Assembly: GCA_963693315.1 (NCBI GenBank)
Contig: OY856187.1
Coordinates: 387,044,685 to 387,108,684, forward strand
Reading direction: 5' to 3'
DNA from: Diogma glabrata
Lineage: Eukaryota > Arthropoda > Insecta > Diptera > Cylindrotomidae
Length of the DNA: 64,000 bases
Shown: positions 11,386 to 23,350 of the stretch, piece by piece
Position numbering within the stretch: position 1 is the stretch's first letter
Layout: each line of letters begins with the position of its first letter
Notes under the pieces: generated by a model
Told to the model about the DNA's origin: nothing
Database searches by the model: none
What the model saw: the letters and a program-made list of their open reading frames with translations, nothing else
Program-made: the position numbers and the translations under genes

Positions 11386-11745
11386 TTAAGTCCAGGACCT
11401 TTTTTCTGATTGCGTTTGGTGGGTGGGTTTGCTGCCTTTGTTTGCTATAAACATGTAATTTGTATATAGGTATTGGAGCAGAGACTCACCTTTTGTGTTG
11501 ATGTTACTACTACCCAACACGCTGTGATGTGCATTGGCATTGCACCCATTTAGAGGGTTGTAGTGTTTGTCTTTGCAATGCCGCTCTAGCTTGCTTATGT
11601 TAACAGGTGGTATTACCTCCTCATCTCCTGGAAAGTACACAGATGCTAAAACGAATTTACGAGCTCCGCAGTGGGAAAGAGAGATTTCAATCTGCACAGC
11701 TGTTAGATATCGGCAAATGAATTCTGTTAAGGCAGAAACTTTCAA
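11386..11745 (-). pseudogene. LINE endonuclease fragment
   Basis: A 119-residue fragment reads FVLASVYFPGDEEVIPP, then NGCNANAHHSVLGSSNINTKG, then HQTQSEKRSWT. The N-A-N-A-H-H block corresponds to the GDFNxHH core of the endonuclease fold. The fragment lacks the N-terminal metal-binding Glu region and the C-terminal SDH motif in the same frame. Confidence 0.7.
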
Positions 11746-11874
11746 GCGTTTGTTTCCTGGCCTGAGAAGTATATCAGTTGCATATTTTTTTGGACGATAG
11801 ACCTTTCATTTTTTTAACTGTCTGCCCATGGTTCCTGGATGAATATGGTGAGCATCCTATTGGATAAAGCGGTT

Positions 11875-13292
11875 TTAATTAGCTGAAGCCATTTCTGACC
11901 GATGCAATGTCTTGGTTCCCTTGGACGCAACAATTCGCTCGTTCGGGTTTAGGTTGGTGATTTTGGCACGTGATTGTTTTACTCTGATTGAAGAATATTT
12001 GGTTATCGATATTTGCAGGTTAGCAGACTCTAAGCTAGAAATGCTCCTTACAGAGGCAGATGTGGATGATCTTGCACTTGCAACTAAATGCCCCGGAGTA
12101 GTGTTACCAGTTGCTAACGCGTTCCCGGTAGAACTGGGCACTACTTCTTTCGGCATCACATTGATAGGTTGGTTTGGGTTTCAGAACTATGTGATTCTTG
12201 CACGAATCACACCGAACATCCAGTTTACTCTGAATTTGCAATTTTTAAGATGTATCTCGGATGCTGGGTCAGGAATGAAAACCAACACCGCGAGATTTTT
12301 CTCTACAGAGTGCTTCAGGATGGTACATGATCTCGGTCTAATATCCAGATTTTGGGCCCCGATTCGCCTTAGCATCTTCTCTGTTGATTCTTTGGCGCAG
12401 TCTGGAAGGTAAACTATGAACCTAAAAGGTCGAGGTAGCTCGTTTTCTTTTAACGTACGTACCTATACCTTCCCGATCGTCATCCTCAGTACCGCAGTTG
12501 CAATCCACTGCGCTAATGTATTATTGGCACAATTAAGCAGTAAACAACCATTTTGTTGGCAGAAGCCTTCGAACTGAGGTTTAATAACCTCGAATTCTAG
12601 CTCTATGAGTTGTATTTTAGCTCGCTGAATTGCTCAGAACTCTGGAGGGTGGATGGAAAGTCTTCAGCAGTCTTCTAGCCCAATGCTGTGGTTGGTCACT
12701 AGCAGATGATTTGTACTGTTTACCCTCAGAGGAAGCTGACTGTGGAGAGTCTTTTGATCTCACGGATCGGACACAGACTTATACGGCTTCCTCTTCAGAA
12801 AGGCCTTTCTTTATTATTGCCCTCTTGGGCTTTGTGTTTGTGACAAGAAGGTATTGGGGCAATATTTTGATTGTCGGATCGAAAGACATCCGGTTTTGGG
12901 TCACTTCGCTTTATTTAACACGTACATATTAGCTACCTTTCGGTGTATATCCGACGTGATGGTTACTGCTGACATGTCAGAAGTACAGTGGGATTTTGAG
13001 TCACATGCGGTCCCAATTACCGATTCCAGAGTGAAATTAGAATCGTTTGCGATCAGATGATCTTCTTCTTTTGATAGGTGAAACGACACAGATCACTTGT
13101 TTGTGGTTGGCTCACGGTATGTCATAACTGACATAACCTTAGAGCTTGGTGAGATAGATTTACTATCGTCAACCTTAACACTTGTGTTTGTGTTGCCGGA
13201 ATGAAGATATGCTGATAGATCAAGCACTATCTTCGAGTCCGGTAAACACGGGTTTGCATTTAATGGGTTAGGTGATGCGTCGCTCTCGTCTT
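11875..13292 (-). pseudogene. LINE ORF1-like (gag-like) remnant
   Basis: A minus-strand reading frame without an ATG runs from ~13292 to a TGA near 13099 (Ser/Asp rich). Related pieces follow: 13089-12901, 12375-12187 (includes LVFIPDPASEIHLKNC) and 12159-11875 (Ser/Thr rich). Position just upstream of the endonuclease and the low-complexity character fit an ORF1. The 12375-12187 piece faintly resembles the nucleic-acid-binding-type domain found in some insect LINE ORF1 proteins, but I would not name it with confidence. Confidence 0.4.
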
Positions 13293-13300
13293 AATTTTTA

Positions 13301-14205
13301 AGTAAATAATTATCTCTACAGTGGTTATATGAAAATTATTGAGAGCTTTGAGAGCTTTGTGCTGTGATAAGTCTATATTGAAACTAGAGGACGCCTGGTA
13401 TCCAGAGTCCCGTACTAGTAATAAAGCCCCCTTGATCATGCATAGCCATTAGCGTACGTTTCTACCTTACCTTTGGGTTTTGGACTCGATCTTGACTTCG
13501 ATTCTTACCGAGAACCTTACGGCATGGGTGACCCTACCGTTGTAGCTCCTAAGATCACTGATCCTACTGCATCAAAGTGTTAAGTCCATTCGATGGATGG
13601 ATATGCATATATTATTTAACAACAAAATATAATTTTGTTTCTAAATCCCCTACTCGTAACTCGATCACCCACAAAACACTAATAAAAAATAATAATACGA
13701 TTTCTTTTAAAAACGCATTAGCAAGTAATTTCGTTAAATTTGTCATTTTTTCGATAAACGAACAAAATTTTTAAAATTTGTAAGTGGAATTAGAGAATTT
13801 ATAAATTGAAATCATAAACTAGGCACGGGAACAATTACGAAGTATCGTAGAAACACCCCATAAGTAAAATAAAATAGAACCACAAGATAGAACGAAAGAA
13901 GGAGACGTACTGAATATGTACATTGAAAACATAAGGACGTAGTGAGTTTAGGCAGAGCATTGAATCAAAATTGGTTCACAAATACTGTTGTATATGTTAA
14001 ACACAACTTTTGTTTTAAATATATTAAATTCATGTATGCGAGTGATTTATCCGCGCATTTTTTATTTGAAAAAAAAGGAGCGCTCAACTTTTTTCTATGC
14101 AGTAAAAAATAATCTTAAAGCGAACAAGGCCAACATGTTACTACCCAAAGACAATTAAATTATTTAACCAAGTGAAGGTGCCTACCTAAATTAATTGGGA
14201 GCAAA
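13301..14205. other. No gene recognised
   Basis: AT-rich DNA of ordinary composition. One 65-codon plus-strand frame (13577-13774) has no recognised features. I see no repeats or structural signal here. Confidence 0.5.
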
Positions 14206-14209
14206 ATTC

Positions 14210-15545
14210 AAGACGGTTACTGGTATCGGCCAAAGGATACTGCTATAACCACTGTAGTTTCTGTCTATTTTGTACAATTAACCCAATTTGAGACCAGCAA
14301 CTTGTTTTCACCCTACAACTGTCTGTGTCGCAGCATCAAAAAATTCTCAAAAATGACAAATTACTTCAAGGTTCTGAGAATTTTACCTCGAAATCCAACA
14401 ATGCATTTGTTGATAAAAAATATCATATAACATAAAACAAAACCTTTTCTATTTTGTTCAATTATCATATTTTCCAGCCATCTAATATTTTTCGCTCTAC
14501 AAGCTTCTTTCCCTCTACAAGAGTCAATAAAAAGATTCTCAAAGATGACAAATTACCCCATAGTTCTGAGAGTTTTGACTTGAAACCTGTTCATGCATTT
14601 ACTGATGAAAAAATCATATAACATTTGACTGAACCTTTATCTATTTTGTGCAATTAACATATTTTCCAGTCAGCAACTAATTGTCACTCAACAAGCACCT
14701 GTGTCGCTGCATCAAAAAATCGTCCAAGATGACAAATTGCTTCAAATTTCTGAGAATTTTATCTCGAATTATACTAATGCATTTGTTGATGAAAAAATTA
14801 TATTGCATATAACTGAAGCGTTATCTATTTTGTGCATTCAAGTTCTGGTCAGCAACTAGTTTTCACTCTACAAGCGTCTGTATGGCTACATACAAAAATT
14901 CTCAAAGATTACAAATTTGACCTTAGTTCTGAGAATGTTATCGTGAAATTTCCTCATGCATTTGTTGATGGAAAAATCTAACAACATATTACTGAACTTC
15001 TATCTAGTTTTTGAAATTACATATTTTTCAACCAGTAAATAGTTTTTACTCTATACCTGCGTCTGTGATGGCAAAATTACTCCAAAGTTCTGAGAATTTT
15101 GTCTCAAAAACTGCTCATAAATTTTTTGCATGCTACTCAAAATATATTTTCATAATTGTCAATCGGCAACTAGTTTTTACTCTCCAAGCGTCTGTGTCAC
15201 TACATAAAAAAACTCTCAGCGATGAAAATTACTCCAAAGTCCTGAGAATTTTATTTCAAAATTTACTCATAAATTTTTAATGAAAAACCATATAACATAT
15301 TACTAAACCTTTATCTAGTTTGTGCAATTATCAAAATTTTCGACCAACAACTAGTTTTCACTCAACTGGTGTCTGTGGCGCTTCATCAAAAAATTCTCAA
15401 AGATTACAAAATACTACAAGGTTCTGAGAATCTTATCGCGAAATCAACATGTGCATTTGTTTATGAAAAATTGAGTTAACATATAAATAAACTTTTATTT
15501 ATTTTGTACAATTATCACATTTTCTGGCGAGCTAATGGTTTAGAA
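14210..15545. repeat. ~180-bp degenerate satellite, about 8 units
   Basis: The phrase CAGCAACTAGTTTTCACTC and variants occurs near 14295, 14475, 14671, 14850, 15033, 15164, 15344 and 15525. Most spacings are 179-183 bp; one is 196 and one 131. Each unit also holds AAAATTCTCAAAGATGACAA, TTCTGAGAATTTTATCTCG and TATCTATTTTGTGCAATTA. Units are diverged by perhaps 15-25 percent by eye, so the array is old. A frame at 15011-15280 is only a by-product. Confidence 0.85.
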
Positions 15546-18500
15546 ACTTCAAGGGACTATACCACAACTTCTTTAAAATAACAACTGTTCAAATCGCATT
15601 AACTGTATTGAACACAATTGTGAAACATTATATCAAATCAAGGTCTCTTTAGGTAATTTGACGAAATACGTAGATTTACAAATTCATTTAAATAGGTTTT
15701 CAGGAACAAAAATTTGATCTAACGTCACAAAATACTGTCGCGATAGTCATTTTTCTGGGCTGAGACTAGAATTTCTGGGCTGAAAGTTGAAAGGGTCATA
15801 CTATTATATTTTTTGTGTTGCAATCGCGTTTTTCGGGGATGCAAACTGGGTGAAAACTTTGATGAAGGTTGCTGCTTTTGGACTCCAAAGTTCACTGTAG
15901 GAATCTCCAATAAAACAAACAATATCTTCTAATTTTATTCTTTACACAATTTATTAATCACAAACAATAAATTATGTCACAAAATGATTTTAATTCTTAA
16001 TTTGTAAAAGATTACTCTAATCACATTGATATTCTCACAAGAATTGATTTTAAAATTAAAATTACAAATCAAGAAGACAAAACTTTTTATTGTTTTTAAT
16101 TAAACGGGAAAAAATACGTTATTTTGTTTTTATTCGTTACAACTAATTCGTTAAAAATTAAATATTAAGGGTGATCAAAAGTATTTTTTTGTATGTTGAT
16201 ATTAATCAAATTAAAAACGTTTAGATGGATTTCATAAGACTATTGTGGCTGGTATCTTTCTTAGACATCTAACTCAACACTGGGCTAACCTCACATACAC
16301 ATAATATTGTTTATTTATTATTTCATTACGCACTAGTGCGTAATTGACAATTGCTGGTTTGGTTGTACAAAAGGCATTGTTTGTGTTATTGTGAGCTACT
16401 ATAGTTTTTGTAAAAAAATTAAGATTCAGTCTCATCCTGCCAAAAGCACGACGTCAGATCTATTTGACTTTCAAAGCCAAAAATCAGTCAATCCGCGATG
16501 TTTTCTAGCAACATTTTTAGCAATCGATAACCGCAAACTAAAACATTACAAACCAACTAAACACTTTGAACACTAAATTTATTTGTTTAAAATTTATTTT
16601 GAATTAACAATAAACAAAAACAATTAAAAAACGATCTGTTTTCCTAACAACAATATAAAAGATGCTAAAGTCTTCGTTAATTCAATGCAATAACAATTAC
16701 CATAAATTTCATGTTTATTTTCTGCTGCAGCAAAAACCCATATTTCAATTTTAATTCTTTTGGATTGCTTTTTCTTTAATGGTTTGCACAAGAATAGTCA
16801 TTATTTGTTGTAGATTCTTAGTATTGAAAAAATTAAAAAGGAAATGATTTGGAGACATAACAGATATTTTAAAAGAAAATTATAGACAACGGTGGAACAG
16901 AAATCAATATTTAAATATATGGTGTCAAAACAGCTAGAAAAACATTGCTTTTGCTCCCCATCTAATTTAGAAAAAATTCCTTTTGTGGACTAGTTGGAAG
17001 TGGGCTGCATACTAGTTATAAAATTATTATCTGAAGATACCATATCAGTCACAAGTAAAAATTTGTGAAAAAAGATAATGTTATCAGCAATAACGCAGAT
17101 AAAGGATCAAAAATAAAAAACGGAACTTGCCTTAAGTAACTTACAGGATGGGTTACTGAAATACAGAACTGTTCCCGCCAATACAAATGATCACCATTGA
17201 TATAACCAGCTTTAGAATAGCAAATAAATCTAGAATTATGAATGACATTAGTTTAAATTAAACGTAATGGAAAATCAGTAATAATGAACCAGTTTGGCTA
17301 TTTTGTATCGCGAGTATGATGGTTCCAGAGTCATTGATAATTTTGATGCTCAATAACCGACTTAATTGTTTCCAATACATATTAATTCAAATTTTCTGAA
17401 GCCTTTACATTTTTAAAAATAAATTGACTTAAATTTCTGATATAAAAAAAATTACTTTTGGCGCAGCCATCTATTTATTAAAGTTATCTTAATTTTTTAG
17501 GTTACTAATGCGATTTAATTTGTAAATATATTTCAAACGTAAAGTTTCTTGCCTTTCGGGACCTTTATCTAATAACTTCTACTGGGTACGAAATAATAAA
17601 ATAAACAAAATAGTTAAATTAAATGGCAATAAAAAAGTGCCAAAATTTTAAGATTATGTAGATTATTAGAATATTTTAAGGTTACCTAAAAAACAACTCC
17701 AATCATAAAACATTCACATAAAACATCACAACATTCACATAAAACATCACAATATTTGTCTTTCTCGGTGGTTCTATCCAATACGAACAACTTCTACATA
17801 CCAAAACAACAACAGTAAAATACAGTAAATATGCAAACATTTGAAAAATATTCATTAAATTTTTAGAGGTTAACTTTTCAATAAAAATGTCCAGACAGGT
17901 AAAACGCAAAAAGTGTAAAGGGATACATTTATTACACAATGTAAGACGCTTGTTTGGGTTTAAGATTTGTTTATTTTAAGACTTATTTTATTTTTATTTT
18001 TCATATTTTTATATCGACACTTTATGTTTTCTTTATAACAAATAAACAATTATTTTCTATAAAATCTTTTATTAAAAGTATGAATATGTAGCGCTATGTA
18101 ATGGAAGCTAGCATTCTTCTCATATAGCGTATTTCGTCTGTTGTTTGTTATTTTTTGTCCTTCTTTTTTTTTATTGATTCTATTTTAGTAAATTTAATTA
18201 TAAAATTAAAATGTAAATAAATGTTTGAATTATTAGATTATTTTTTTAAGTAACCAAAAGCAAATATGAAAATTGTTATGGTTCTTTAGCGTCCACCCAT
18301 CAATTACTAACATTTTGATCATCAATCGTTGGGAAGCATGTCCACTTCCACACTAATAAAATACAGAAGTGTAGTAAAGAAAATTTAGTACTAGAATAAC
18401 TGTTATCACTCAAAACTACATTCAGCGGTTCTAAAAGCATGATGTTGCTAGCTAATCTTTTGAGTGTGAGATATGTAATGAAGCGCTGCTTCGTTGGAAA

Positions 18501-18555
18501 TCAACGAAGTCACATAGAGAGGTTGTGTACCTAGCGAGATTATTTTTTTGCCCCT
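15546..18555. other. No gene recognised; minor motifs only
   Basis: About 3 kb of AT-rich DNA without a convincing coding region. Two small structures are visible. One is a perfect 20-bp palindrome ATTACGCACTAGTGCGTAAT at 16325-16344. The other is a direct duplication of a 21-bp unit beginning CATTCACATAAAACATCACA at 17711-17752. Confidence 0.5.
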
Positions 18556-18709
18556 AACTAGCGGCAGCCTATGGGATCGAGAGATGAATACCTGCTACTC
18601 CAGCACAAATAACAGTGTTGTACGCGTATTTCGAGACCAAGTAAACGGATGAAAAAAAAATTAAAACAAGTGAACTGCGTAGACTCTGGCAACCCCTTAT
18701 GTGAAAGAA

Positions 18710-18785
18710 CCACGATCACTACTATCGCACCTCGCACACTCACACATACGCACCTACATTTATCCCCACATTCATACACACTTGA
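18710..18785. repeat. CA-rich segment flanking the HPS5-like copy (left)
   Basis: A CACACTCACACATACGCACC-type stretch lies just beyond the HPS5-like remnant. A similar stretch lies on the other side at 20620-20685. Confidence 0.5.
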
Positions 18786-18797
18786 AACAATCCAATA

Positions 18798-20422
18798 TCA
18801 TTGAATAACGTTCAAAAAATTTATATTACTTATTTTTGATGATTTATAAATCATATATAAATTCCATAAAATTTCTTCTTCATTTTTATTATTAATTGTT
18901 ATTTTATGATTATTTACGTCATCTTTATTTAGTAAAAATAACATTTTATCATTATATTTCAATGATAAATTGATCATTTTAACTACAATATCATTTTGAT
19001 TATCTTCAAGTTGATGATGTAAATTGTTCACAACATGTATTCCACCATCGTTCACTTCATTTTCTTTCTTTACTACACTGTTACTTTCAATTTTATTATT
19101 TAAATCAATTTCAGTTACCAATAAATTTATATCATTATCTTCGTTATAATCTAATTTTGCTAAAATTACTTTTAATTTATTGTTATCATTGGTTTGTACT
19201 TTAATTTTATGAAAAAAAAAATATTCTACGTTATTTTTTTATTAAATTATATGATTCATTATAATTATTATTACTATCAAAATAAATGTATAATAATTCA
19301 GTTAACTGAATGAGGTATATAATTTATAATTTTTTGTTATAATTAATATGTTATTATTTGCAATAAATATATTTTTGAATATCTTTAAATTGATTATGCC
19401 ATAAACTTATTCATGATGTAGCTGAATTGAAAATTATTATAATATTGTCAGTAAAAGCTAGAACGAATGGGGCGTTATAAGAAACCAATATTGAAAATTG
19501 CATTGCTTTTATATGAGAATTATTGTCGGATGATTATCTTAAATGATTTAAATTATTTGTATTATTGCAACTACTACTACAGCTACTACCGCTACAATTA
19601 ATAGTTGTTGTGGGAGAGGATGAAGTTTTAGTCTTATTTAAATTCATTTCATTTAATACTACTTTGGTTGGTTTTAGATTTAATAGAATATTCTTTAATT
19701 GGTGAGTTTGTAATACCTTACCATCTAAATCAACTTCCCATAATCTCATTCCAGGACGAGCGCAGTAGATTTTTTTTTTTGGATATCCCAATCGGATGGT
19801 GTTATAAAACACGCACCATATTCACCATCACGAGGTTTGTTTCCAATCTGTTTAAATTCTTCTTTATCTGAATCACAAAGAACGCATTTTGTATTTGTAG
19901 AACCTAACAGTTATTTATCAAATCCATTAGTTTGAAAAATGGGATTTTCTAATAAAAGTATTGAATGTGTTGCAGTATGTAGAATGGTACGCCCCAGTAA
20001 ATATGATAAAACAATCAACGTTACATTGTCCTTTTTATCACCATAAAATAAATTTTCATCATCATCCCTCCAATAAAAACATGTTACAGTTGTATCATCA
20101 TTTTGCGTTGTTATCATCTGTGGTCCTGATGAATTCAACACATCAATCGTAATCACACATATAACCCCTTTTATGGTTGAAAATGATATACATTTTTCAT
20201 GTTTTGATATTGCAATTTGATTTATAGGTCCATATTTGTTTGCTGTTATTTGTAAAAATTTACAAGGATCGCGTTCGAATAAATATACGCTACCCGATGA
20301 AGCACTGAATACGATGTATTTTTGGAGATACCTCAAAACTTTATTCGTTGTGTTTGTTTTAGAGGTGAACAAACTATGTCAGATAAACCTTTTACATTCA
20401 ATAATACAAAACATTCACACAT
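18798..20422 (-). pseudogene. HPS5: HPS5-like (BLOC-2 subunit) pseudogene, N-terminal part
   Basis: HPS5 (pink in Drosophila) is a WD40-type subunit of BLOC-2, which sorts cargo to lysosome-related organelles such as pigment granules. From an ATG at 20422, minus strand, the order of blocks matches the N-terminal propeller. It begins with CSPLKQTQRIKF, then YIVFSASSGSVYLFERDPCK, GPINQIAISKHEKCISFS and VTCFYWRDDDENLFYGD. It continues with IGNKPRDGEYGACFI, YCARPGMRLWEVDLDG and ISLWHNQFKDIQ. Lesions are a TGA near 20361, a frameshift in an A-run near 20345, a TAA at 19914-19916, a frameshift at an 11-A run (19770-19780) and a TGA near 19410. An Asn/Asp-rich tail (to 18798) is probably the degraded middle. 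No intron is evident, so a retrocopy or segmental copy is possible. An assembly-error explanation for the homopolymer shifts is possible but not for the stops. Confidence 0.7.
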
Positions 20423-20619
20423 TTTTCTTTTTATAAAAAATCTAGGAATAAATTAATTCAATTAAAGGGAAGAAAGTAGAAAAATTTTGTTATATTTTTT
20501 TTTTATAGAAATATATCTTACAACTTTGACATTTTAATATCGACTGTTATAATACCGCTTTGACCTTCGTCTACATTGTAATATAAATGAAGTATAATAT
20601 TGACATTGACTCACAAACA

Positions 20620-20685
20620 TGCATCACATGAACCATCACACACACTCACACTCATATACACACGTACCCACACTCATTCATACCT
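20620..20685. repeat. CA-rich segment flanking the HPS5-like copy (right)
   Basis: A CACACACTCACACTCATATA and CACACGTACCCACACTCATT stretch resembles the segment at 18710-18785 in the same orientation. The two bracket the HPS5-like pseudogene. Confidence 0.5.
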
Positions 20686-20717
20686 CTAATTTAAAATAAA
20701 AATAAAATAACACTCAC

Positions 20718-20865
20718 CCCATTGGTATTCCAGGTCCGTCTCTTTCTCCTCTTCTCCTCTTCGCTAAACGCCTATCGTCGTTCTCAGGCACATCCTTGAT
20801 CAAATATCCTAGGTATCTTGGACGTTGTATAGATTCAATAGTAGGTACGGTTGACAAATATCGAC
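20718..20865 (-). CDS. Candidate internal exon of an unidentified gene
   Basis: The minus strand has a 148-bp open stretch with a good acceptor (CATTTATAG before 20865) and a strong donor (GG|GTGAGTG after 20718). It holds 48 whole codons with split codons at both ends: two bases in, two bases out. The peptide begins RYLSTVPTIESIQRPRYLGY, continues with an acidic LIKDVPENDD stretch, then a cluster of arginines (KRRRGERD) and ends DGPGIPM. Base composition is far less AT-rich than its surroundings. I do not recognise the protein. The RRR cluster could be a prohormone-type cleavage site or a nuclear signal, which is speculation. It lies upstream of the HPS5-like copy on the same strand, but nothing shows that they belong together. 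Confidence 0.45.
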
Positions 20866-21045
20866 CTATAAATGAGTTGCATAAATTATGAAAATTTGAG
20901 GAAATTCTCCTAGGTAATTTGGATGTTATATAGATGCACTAATATGTACAGATGAGTTGCGTAAATTATAAAAACTTGATGAAATTCTCCTAGGTCATTT
21001 AGATGTCATATAGATGCAATAATATGTACGATTGACAAATAAAAA
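20866..21045. repeat. Two decayed tandem copies of the exon and its upstream intron
   Basis: Segments at about 20871-20951 and 20952-21045 (80-90 bp each) align with the first ~70 bp of the exon at 20718-20865 and with the intron bases before it. Shared phrases on the plus strand are GATGAGTTGC(G/A)TAAATTAT and TCTCCTAGGT. The ordered pattern CTAGGT, GTTATATAGATGCA, AATATGTAC matches exon CTAGGTATC, GTTGTATAGATTCA, TAGGTAC. Reading frames are lost in both copies. Confidence 0.65.
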
Positions 21046-21467
21046 AAAACTTGGTGAATCACATTGACTTAAGCGATTAGTGATTCCAGGACTATATATA
21101 TAATGGATACACATAGGCGAAATGTTGAGCAGTTTAATGGAGACAAAAAAAATTGTTGATCTCCAGGTACCAAAAAAAGTATAAAATCGTTGAAGCGTAT
21201 CCAGGCGAATAATAAAACCCGCAGGAGCTGATCAGAGGTGATATAGCTAGCTGCGACCTAGGGCATGTAAAAATCCAAGTAATTTTAAAACCCGGGTTTC
21301 GGTTTTTAAGAAAATAAAAAACCGGGTAACAGGGTTTTAACCGGTTTTTTGTTATTTAAAAAGCTATCTTTAGTAAAACTTTAAATATATTATAACAAAA
21401 ATTGAAAATAACATTTTAAAAGTCATTATACAAAAAACCAAAACCAAAAATAGAAACGAAACTAATA

Positions 21468-22073
21468 CCACGTTTACAGCGACATAGCAAATTAATAGAT
21501 AGTATATTAATTATTGGGAAAAGGAGATATGTGTTATTATGGTTTTCCATATTATTCACTGTTTGTGTGCTTTTGTCACTTTTGAATTAAAATGCAATAT
21601 TTAAAAATATACTTTTTACTGTTTATTTTTAAATTTATTTATAATAATAAAACTTCCTTATAGTAACAATTTGATTTTTATTTTTTTATTTTAAAGAATA
21701 TCGATTTCGACTTACGTCATCCTCGAATAATAATCTAAGAACTGAGGATGACGTAAGTCGAAATCGATATTCTTTAAAATAAAAAAATAAAAATCAAATT
21801 GTTACTATAAGGAAGTTTTATTATTATAAATAAATTTAAAAATAAACAGTAAAAAGTATATTTTTAGATATTGCATTTTAATTTTAAAAGGAGATAGTGT
21901 AGAAATCAAAGATTTTTATTTGCAATGGTGTTCACAGGGTGAAGCATTAAATAAAAATAATTGATTTTTAGTAAGTCTAGATATCAAATAAGTTGCAAGA
22001 TTTTAAAATAGAAAGTGTTTACAGCACAGATTTAAATTACACCCACTAATTTGCTATGTCGCTGTAAACGTGG
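21468..22073. mobile_element. Tc1/mariner-type MITE (606 bp) nested in the hAT element
   Basis: Perfect terminal inverted repeats start CCACGTTTACAGCGACATAG and continue for about 27 bp at each end. They are flanked by TA on both sides (21466-21467 and 22074-22075), as expected for the Tc1/mariner superfamily. There is no coding region. A near-perfect inverted repeat forms the core of the element. Confidence 0.8.
21584..21884. repeat. Near-perfect 141-bp foldback arms
   Basis: Arms at 21584-21724 and 21744-21884 are inverted copies, with one mismatch noticed near the outer end. The loop is only 19 bp. The arms include TTCGACTTACGTCATCCTC next to the loop. High arm identity suggests recent formation or ongoing correction. 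Confidence 0.85.
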
Positions 22074-23350
22074 TAGTAACTTATAATTTATTTTTTTTTA
22101 ATAAAATAATATTTAAGAAAAAATAATGCGTCCAATAGGTCAAATTTCACAGATGAACGTAATCTAGTACAGAAATTACCTGCGATCGAAAAGGCTCTCT
22201 CAGTGTGTGAATACGTAGTTATTGATTTTTATCGATTTTTCCTTAGTAACACAAAACATTTTCATTTCTTTTTGGAAGGACTACTGAAAATTGCTATGGT
22301 TTACACATTCGTTAGAACCATGCAATACAGCATAAATTTAATGTTGTAGTTGTTGTAATTAAGAACCATGAGGCGGATGTCATTGGTTCGACTTCACCTT
22401 CGTGAATGCTCTCTAAAATAATTATTTCGATTTAGGAGTAAGAACTATTTTTCTAAAAAAATTTTAATAACTTTTAAAAATTGTTGTCGATAAACAATAC
22501 AATAAATTATCATAAAACAATATAGATAATATTTAAATCTAGATGAAAAACAGTGGAAAGTTATTATTGTGTTTCGAAAAGAAAGATTTTTCCGGATGAG
22601 GTGCGATGATTTGTTATGCACCGAGTACGGAAATATCTGTTTTCTAACGAGTTGCACACAATATTTGTTTGCATACTTCATTGGAATTAATAAAATAGTT
22701 TCTTAAAGTGAAATTTGATTAACCTTGAATGTTACTAAAAGTTTAAAATCAAGTATTTATTCCTTCATTGAAAAAACAAACGCTTAAACCAGCCTAACAT
22801 TCTATTGAAATAAGTTAATTAAGTCATGGAAAACGAAATAATATTTTACGTATAATGAAAATAGCCATGGAAACTAAAAAAAATCTACTACCACAAAAAT
22901 CAAAACATAAGTTTTGAAATGTTTTGAAAATTTCTTCCGATAAAAGACTGCAGAGAAAAGTTCAGATCGTTGATAAAAATGTTATGTTCGAATACTTTAT
23001 TGAAAAGTGTATAGTGTATCCGCAAGCGAAAATGTTAAAGACTTCCACATTGTATTTGGGCAACGTACACGATGTTAACAACTATACTGTAGGCTACGTA
23101 TATTTTTATACAGAAATGCGATTCATTTCTATATATATGATTTTTAATTAATGAACATGTATTCTATTGCATCCAGAATACGAAAAACTAAATTTGCTTT
23201 CTAGAAGAAACAATAAAATGAACTTTCGAAGTTTACAGAAAAACCCAGTTTTCACGGCAAAACCAACCCGGTTAGATGGTTTTGTAAAAATCAACAAAAA
23301 CCCGGGTAACCGGTTTCGGTTTTATCCGATTTACAAGCCCTACTGCGACC

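Larger units (their letters stand above)
10479..13300 (-). mobile_element. Decayed LINE with ORF1-like and endonuclease/RT remnants, 3'-truncated
   Basis: Minus-strand fragments lie in retroelement order: an ORF1-like region (13300-11875), an endonuclease (11745-11386), a linker (11338-10955) and the start of the RT (10903-10575). The RT stops soon after a PSRERSRTNP-type motif next to a G-run and T-run (10551-10580). The rest of the RT and the 3' end are therefore missing. The NGCNANAHHSVLGSS endonuclease motif is of the type seen in LOA/I/R1-group insect LINEs; clade is inferred. Frames are broken many times. Confidence 0.7.
21259..23342. mobile_element. hAT-type non-autonomous element (2084 bp) with 8-bp TSD
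   Basis: The target duplication CTGCGACC is present at 21251-21258 and 23343-23350. The termini are TAGGGCATGTAAAA on the left and, read inward from the right, TAGGGCTTGTAAAT. Both ends carry subterminal ACCCGGGT and AACCGG strings with poly(A)-rich spacers. Eight-bp duplications and a TAGGG/CAGGG start are hAT hallmarks. No transposase is recognised inside. Small frames at 22445-22681 and 22924-23151 match nothing I know. The element is enlarged by a nested MITE (21468-22073). Confidence 0.8.
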
